Assembly: GCA_015709615.1 (NCBI GenBank)
Contig: CP054179.1
Coordinates: forward strand, 2,170,001-2,234,000
Direction: 5' to 3'
Source of the DNA: Gammaproteobacteria bacterium
GTDB lineage: Bacteria > Pseudomonadota > Gammaproteobacteria > Burkholderiales > Nitrosomonadaceae
Length of the DNA: 64,000 nucleotides
Shown here: positions 61,984 to 64,000 of the stretch, in pieces
Layout of the letters: each line of letters opens with the position of its first letter
Numbering within the stretch: position 1 is the first letter of the stretch
Notes under the pieces: generated by a model
Databases searched by the model: none
What the model saw: the letters and a program-made list of their open reading frames with translations, nothing else
What the model was told of the DNA's origin: nothing
Made by a program: the position numbers and the translations under genes

Positions 61984-63508
61984 AACGCACCTCCGTAGAT
62001 TGGCTTGACTTGAATCCTTGCAGCAAGCTTAAATACGATCGTGGTTCAGTGGATTTCACGCTGGCACGGGGTAAATAGGGATAGAGCATCAAATCGAGCT
62101 TGGCAGGTCGTTGCTCTATCGCGCACAGAATCAAATGCTTGATGGCATCAAAACCAATTGTACCGAACCCCATCGCTTGTTTGATTGCCTGCTCAACTTG
62201 CGCTAGGCTAAAATTCTCCAGCAACCGCAAAATCTGGATATATTCCTTGCGGCCACGGCGTTCCATGCGGACTTCCAACACGCGACGCAGCCGATCGAAT
62301 ACTTCAGGTAGTACCCAATCTTGCAAGGGTGCCGCTTGATCGAGCGCACGCGGTTTCTGCTCTAACAATGCCAGGTAGTGCAAGGGGTTGTATATGAATT
62401 CTTCCCGACCGTAGCTGCGCGCATGACGTGCAATCGTATCTGTGCCCAGGCAAATCTCTACGCGATCCACATAGCCCTTCACCAGTACCTCCCAGTGACC
62501 GTATTGAGTAGGCACCGAGTAATCGTTGCTTCGATAACGCACGAGCGATAATGAAGATACACGCGTGGAAATCTTATGGCAGGCATCAAAAGCAACTGCA
62601 GGTAAAGCCATCAATGCAGCCGTATCGCGTTTCATGCGCTCAGCGATGGTTTCAGTTTGACCCCGCAACTTGGCCTGTTGGCGCTTGATGCACCCATCCA
62701 ACAATTTTGCATTCAGGGCATTAAAATCAGCAGCAATGGGTAGCGGCACCATGAAGTGGCGGCGACTGTAACCAACCATGCCCTCAACTTTCCCCTTGTC
62801 GTTGCCTTTGGCCGGTCGCCCAAACTTGTCTTCAAACAGATAGTGGCTCTGCAGCTCGCTGAATGCCTTGGTACGCTGGCGTTTGCCATCGCCCAGTATC
62901 TTGGCCACCGCAATCTTGGTGTTGTCGTACAGGATCGATTGCGGTATCCCACCCAAAAATGCAAAGGCAGCAACATGCCCATCCAGAAAGGATTCGGTAT
63001 CTTCAGTTGGATAGGCTTTGACAAAGCAACCATCCGAATGCGGCATATCAAGGCAGAAATAATGGAATCGAACCAGTTTGCCACCAATATAGCCATCGGC
63101 TTCACCAAAGTCTACCTGGGCATGGCCAGGCAAGTGCACTAACGGCATGAACATTTCCTTCTGCCGAATTGCAGCCTTGTTAACATAGTTACGTACGATG
63201 GTATAACCACCAGTAAAGCCGTGTTCTTCACGCAACCGCTCCAATATCCGTATCGCAGTATGGCGCTGCTTAACATGCACTTGTTTGTCAGCTTCCAAAA
63301 TAGCATCAATGATGCCAGTGAAAGGAGCAAGCTTGGGAGATACGGGTTCGCGCTTGCGCCGATAACCCGGCGGTGCAGCGTATTGACACATCTTCTTCAC
63401 AGTCTTGCGGTGAATTCCAAAATAACGCGCAACTTCGCGCTCGCTTCTGCCTTCTACCATCACCGCACGTCGAATCTTTACATATAGTTCCACTGTATAC
63501 ATCCTCAT
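61976..63508 (-). CDS. istA: IstA-type transposase
   Basis: The 510-residue protein has an N-terminal helix-turn-helix (RSEREVARYFGIHRKTVKK) and an integrase core with the DDE triad: Asp in AQVDFGEADG near residue 133, Asp in ILYDNTKIAV near 193, and Glu in DKGKVEGMVGY near 240. It catalyses cutting and joining of IS21 ends. The frame is intact and of usual length. Confidence 0.95.
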   Translation of the reverse strand: MRMYTVELYVKIRRAVMVEGRSEREVARYFGIHRKTVKKMCQYAAPPGYRRKREPVSPKLAPFTGIIDAILEADKQVHVKQRHTAIRILERLREEHGFTGGYTIVRNYVNKAAIRQKEMFMPLVHLPGHAQVDFGEADGYIGGKLVRFHYFCLDMPHSDGCFVKAYPTEDTESFLDGHVAAFAFLGGIPQSILYDNTKIAVAKILGDGKRQRTKAFSELQSHYLFEDKFGRPAKGNDKGKVEGMVGYSRRHFMVPLPIAADFNALNAKLLDGCIKRQQAKLRGQTETIAERMKRDTAALMALPAVAFDACHKISTRVSSLSLVRYRSNDYSVPTQYGHWEVLVKGYVDRVEICLGTDTIARHARSYGREEFIYNPLHYLALLEQKPRALDQAAPLQDWVLPEVFDRLRRVLEVRMERRGRKEYIQILRLLENFSLAQVEQAIKQAMGFGTIGFDAIKHLILCAIEQRPAKLDLMLYPYLPRASVKSTEPRSYLSLLQGFKSSQSTEVRYD

Positions 63509-63633
63509 CGCCTTTCACTTGATGCTAATCGCATCAGCTTACAGGCTTCAGACTGGTACACTTTTATTCCGAGATTCCCGCGAAATTCAGTGCGCCTCAG
63601 TGGTACATTTTTACTCCGCTATTTACATCTATT

Positions 63634-64000
63634 TTTTGGAAATGACAAAAATACAGATGAGATGAGTTTGACTACAGGCAATTACAATACCGGTAAAGAC
63701 AATGTTGGAGAATAGAACGATACGCCCGATTTATTAGTACCATTGCCCTCAGAAGTACTTTTTTTCTTTCTCATAATCCTATATTACTAACAAATTTCAT
63801 ATTCCCTAAAGGAGTACCATCATCAATAATGCCGCATTTAAAACGTGCTGATAATCGATGATTTGTCGATCGAGGTATCTTGCAGGCGCTTTCTTTTATG
63901 ATGGTTGATCGTGCCGCCGGGAAATCCGCCAACAGTAATGAATTCTGACGTCGCGCTTGAAATCCTCGGGGATCATTTGGCTGCTGATGTCTTCGATGAT
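63634..64000. other. Right-edge region without a supported gene
   Basis: This AT-rich DNA beyond the IS21 element becomes more GC-rich from about 63880. On the minus strand one frame is open from the window edge to about 63780 but gives no family pattern, and a second frame carries IEDISSQMIPEDFKRDVRI before a stop. It may be the end of a decayed gene; no call is made. Confidence 0.3.

Larger units (their letters stand above)
61013..63627 (-). mobile_element. IS21-family insertion sequence, apparently intact
   Basis: Both transposition genes are open. The ends are imperfect inverted repeats: TGTCAATGGCGGAGTAAAAG at 61013 and, on the other strand, TGTAAATAGCGGAGTAAAAA from 63627. Each end also carries an internal GTGTACCAG/GTACCA repeat, a feature of IS21 ends. 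The direct repeat TCTATT flanks both sides (61007-61012 and 63628-63633), consistent with target duplication, so the insertion looks recent. Confidence 0.92.

Noticed and set aside
63780..64000. Open minus-strand frame at the right edge as a gene fragment
   Set aside because: No family pattern in any frame; too short and cut by the window edge.

Overview
The window reads as chromosomal DNA of a betaproteobacterium, most likely a Nitrosomonas-like member of the Nitrosomonadaceae. This is inferred from recall of family patterns, not from a search. The signs are two PEP-CTERM (exosortase-sorted) proteins, a betaproteobacterial porin, a protoglobin, HypX-type aerobic hydrogenase maturation, a type II fatty-acid cluster ordered yceD-rpmF-plsX-fabH-fabD-fabG-acpP-fabF-mltG, and a metal-efflux czcCBA preceded by a CzcI-like protein. 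I saw no rRNA, tRNA, CRISPR array or prophage. Most of the window is ordinary core genome with short accessory patches.

Layout. 1-700: the 5' end of a TonB-dependent receptor cut by the window edge, a degenerate dispersed repeat and a 143-bp MITE. 0.76-3.9 kb: an ABC exporter and a TraB-family protein. 4.2-5.9 kb: a PEP-CTERM protein and a lipoprotein. 6.1-10.2 kb: hypC-hypD-hypE-hypX on the minus strand, without hydrogenase structural genes. 10.3-12.5 kb: two L,D-transpeptidases flanking a small alanine-rich lipoprotein that ends in lysine, which looks like a Braun-lipoprotein tethering module. 13-14.1 kb: porin. 15.3-21.3 kb: glycerate kinase, uvrA, a YajR-like MFS transporter and ssb. 21.3-23.4 kb: an iron-associated group (DUF2325, bacterioferritin, hemP under a perfect 39-bp Fur-type palindrome). 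23.6-24.6 kb: an unusual J-like/J-like/zinc-ribbon/PilZ protein. 24.7-28.4 kb: a BigR-type persulfide-responsive sulfur module.

28.5-34.6 kb: a P-type cation ATPase, a di-haem MauG/cytochrome c peroxidase-like protein with a terminator-like hairpin in its leader, a second MITE copy, a glycosyltransferase and a protoglobin. 34.8-39.7 kb: an ankyrin protein followed by a phosphodiesterase, glycerol-3-phosphate dehydrogenase and FGGY kinase, an apparent glycerophosphodiester/glycerol salvage operon. 39.9-45.7 kb: pgeF, a ZIP transporter, a DUF4019 protein, a three-domain GT2-GtrA-GT39 fusion and mltG. 45.7-52.6 kb: the fatty-acid cluster and a Maf-family pyrophosphatase. 52.7-59.3 kb: the CzcI-like gene and czcCBA. 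59.6-64 kb: a 62-residue membrane protein, a second PEP-CTERM gene and an apparently intact IS21-family element (istA, istB, inverted ends, 6-bp flanking direct repeat).

Items most worth following up: the double-J/zinc-ribbon/PilZ protein with an intact c-di-GMP signature; the split BigR-type sulfur operon with an exported DUF442 phosphatase-like protein; the canonical terminator placed just before the ribosome binding site of the MauG-like gene; the YTAR-flanked MITE family; and the lysine-ended lipoprotein between two L,D-transpeptidases.
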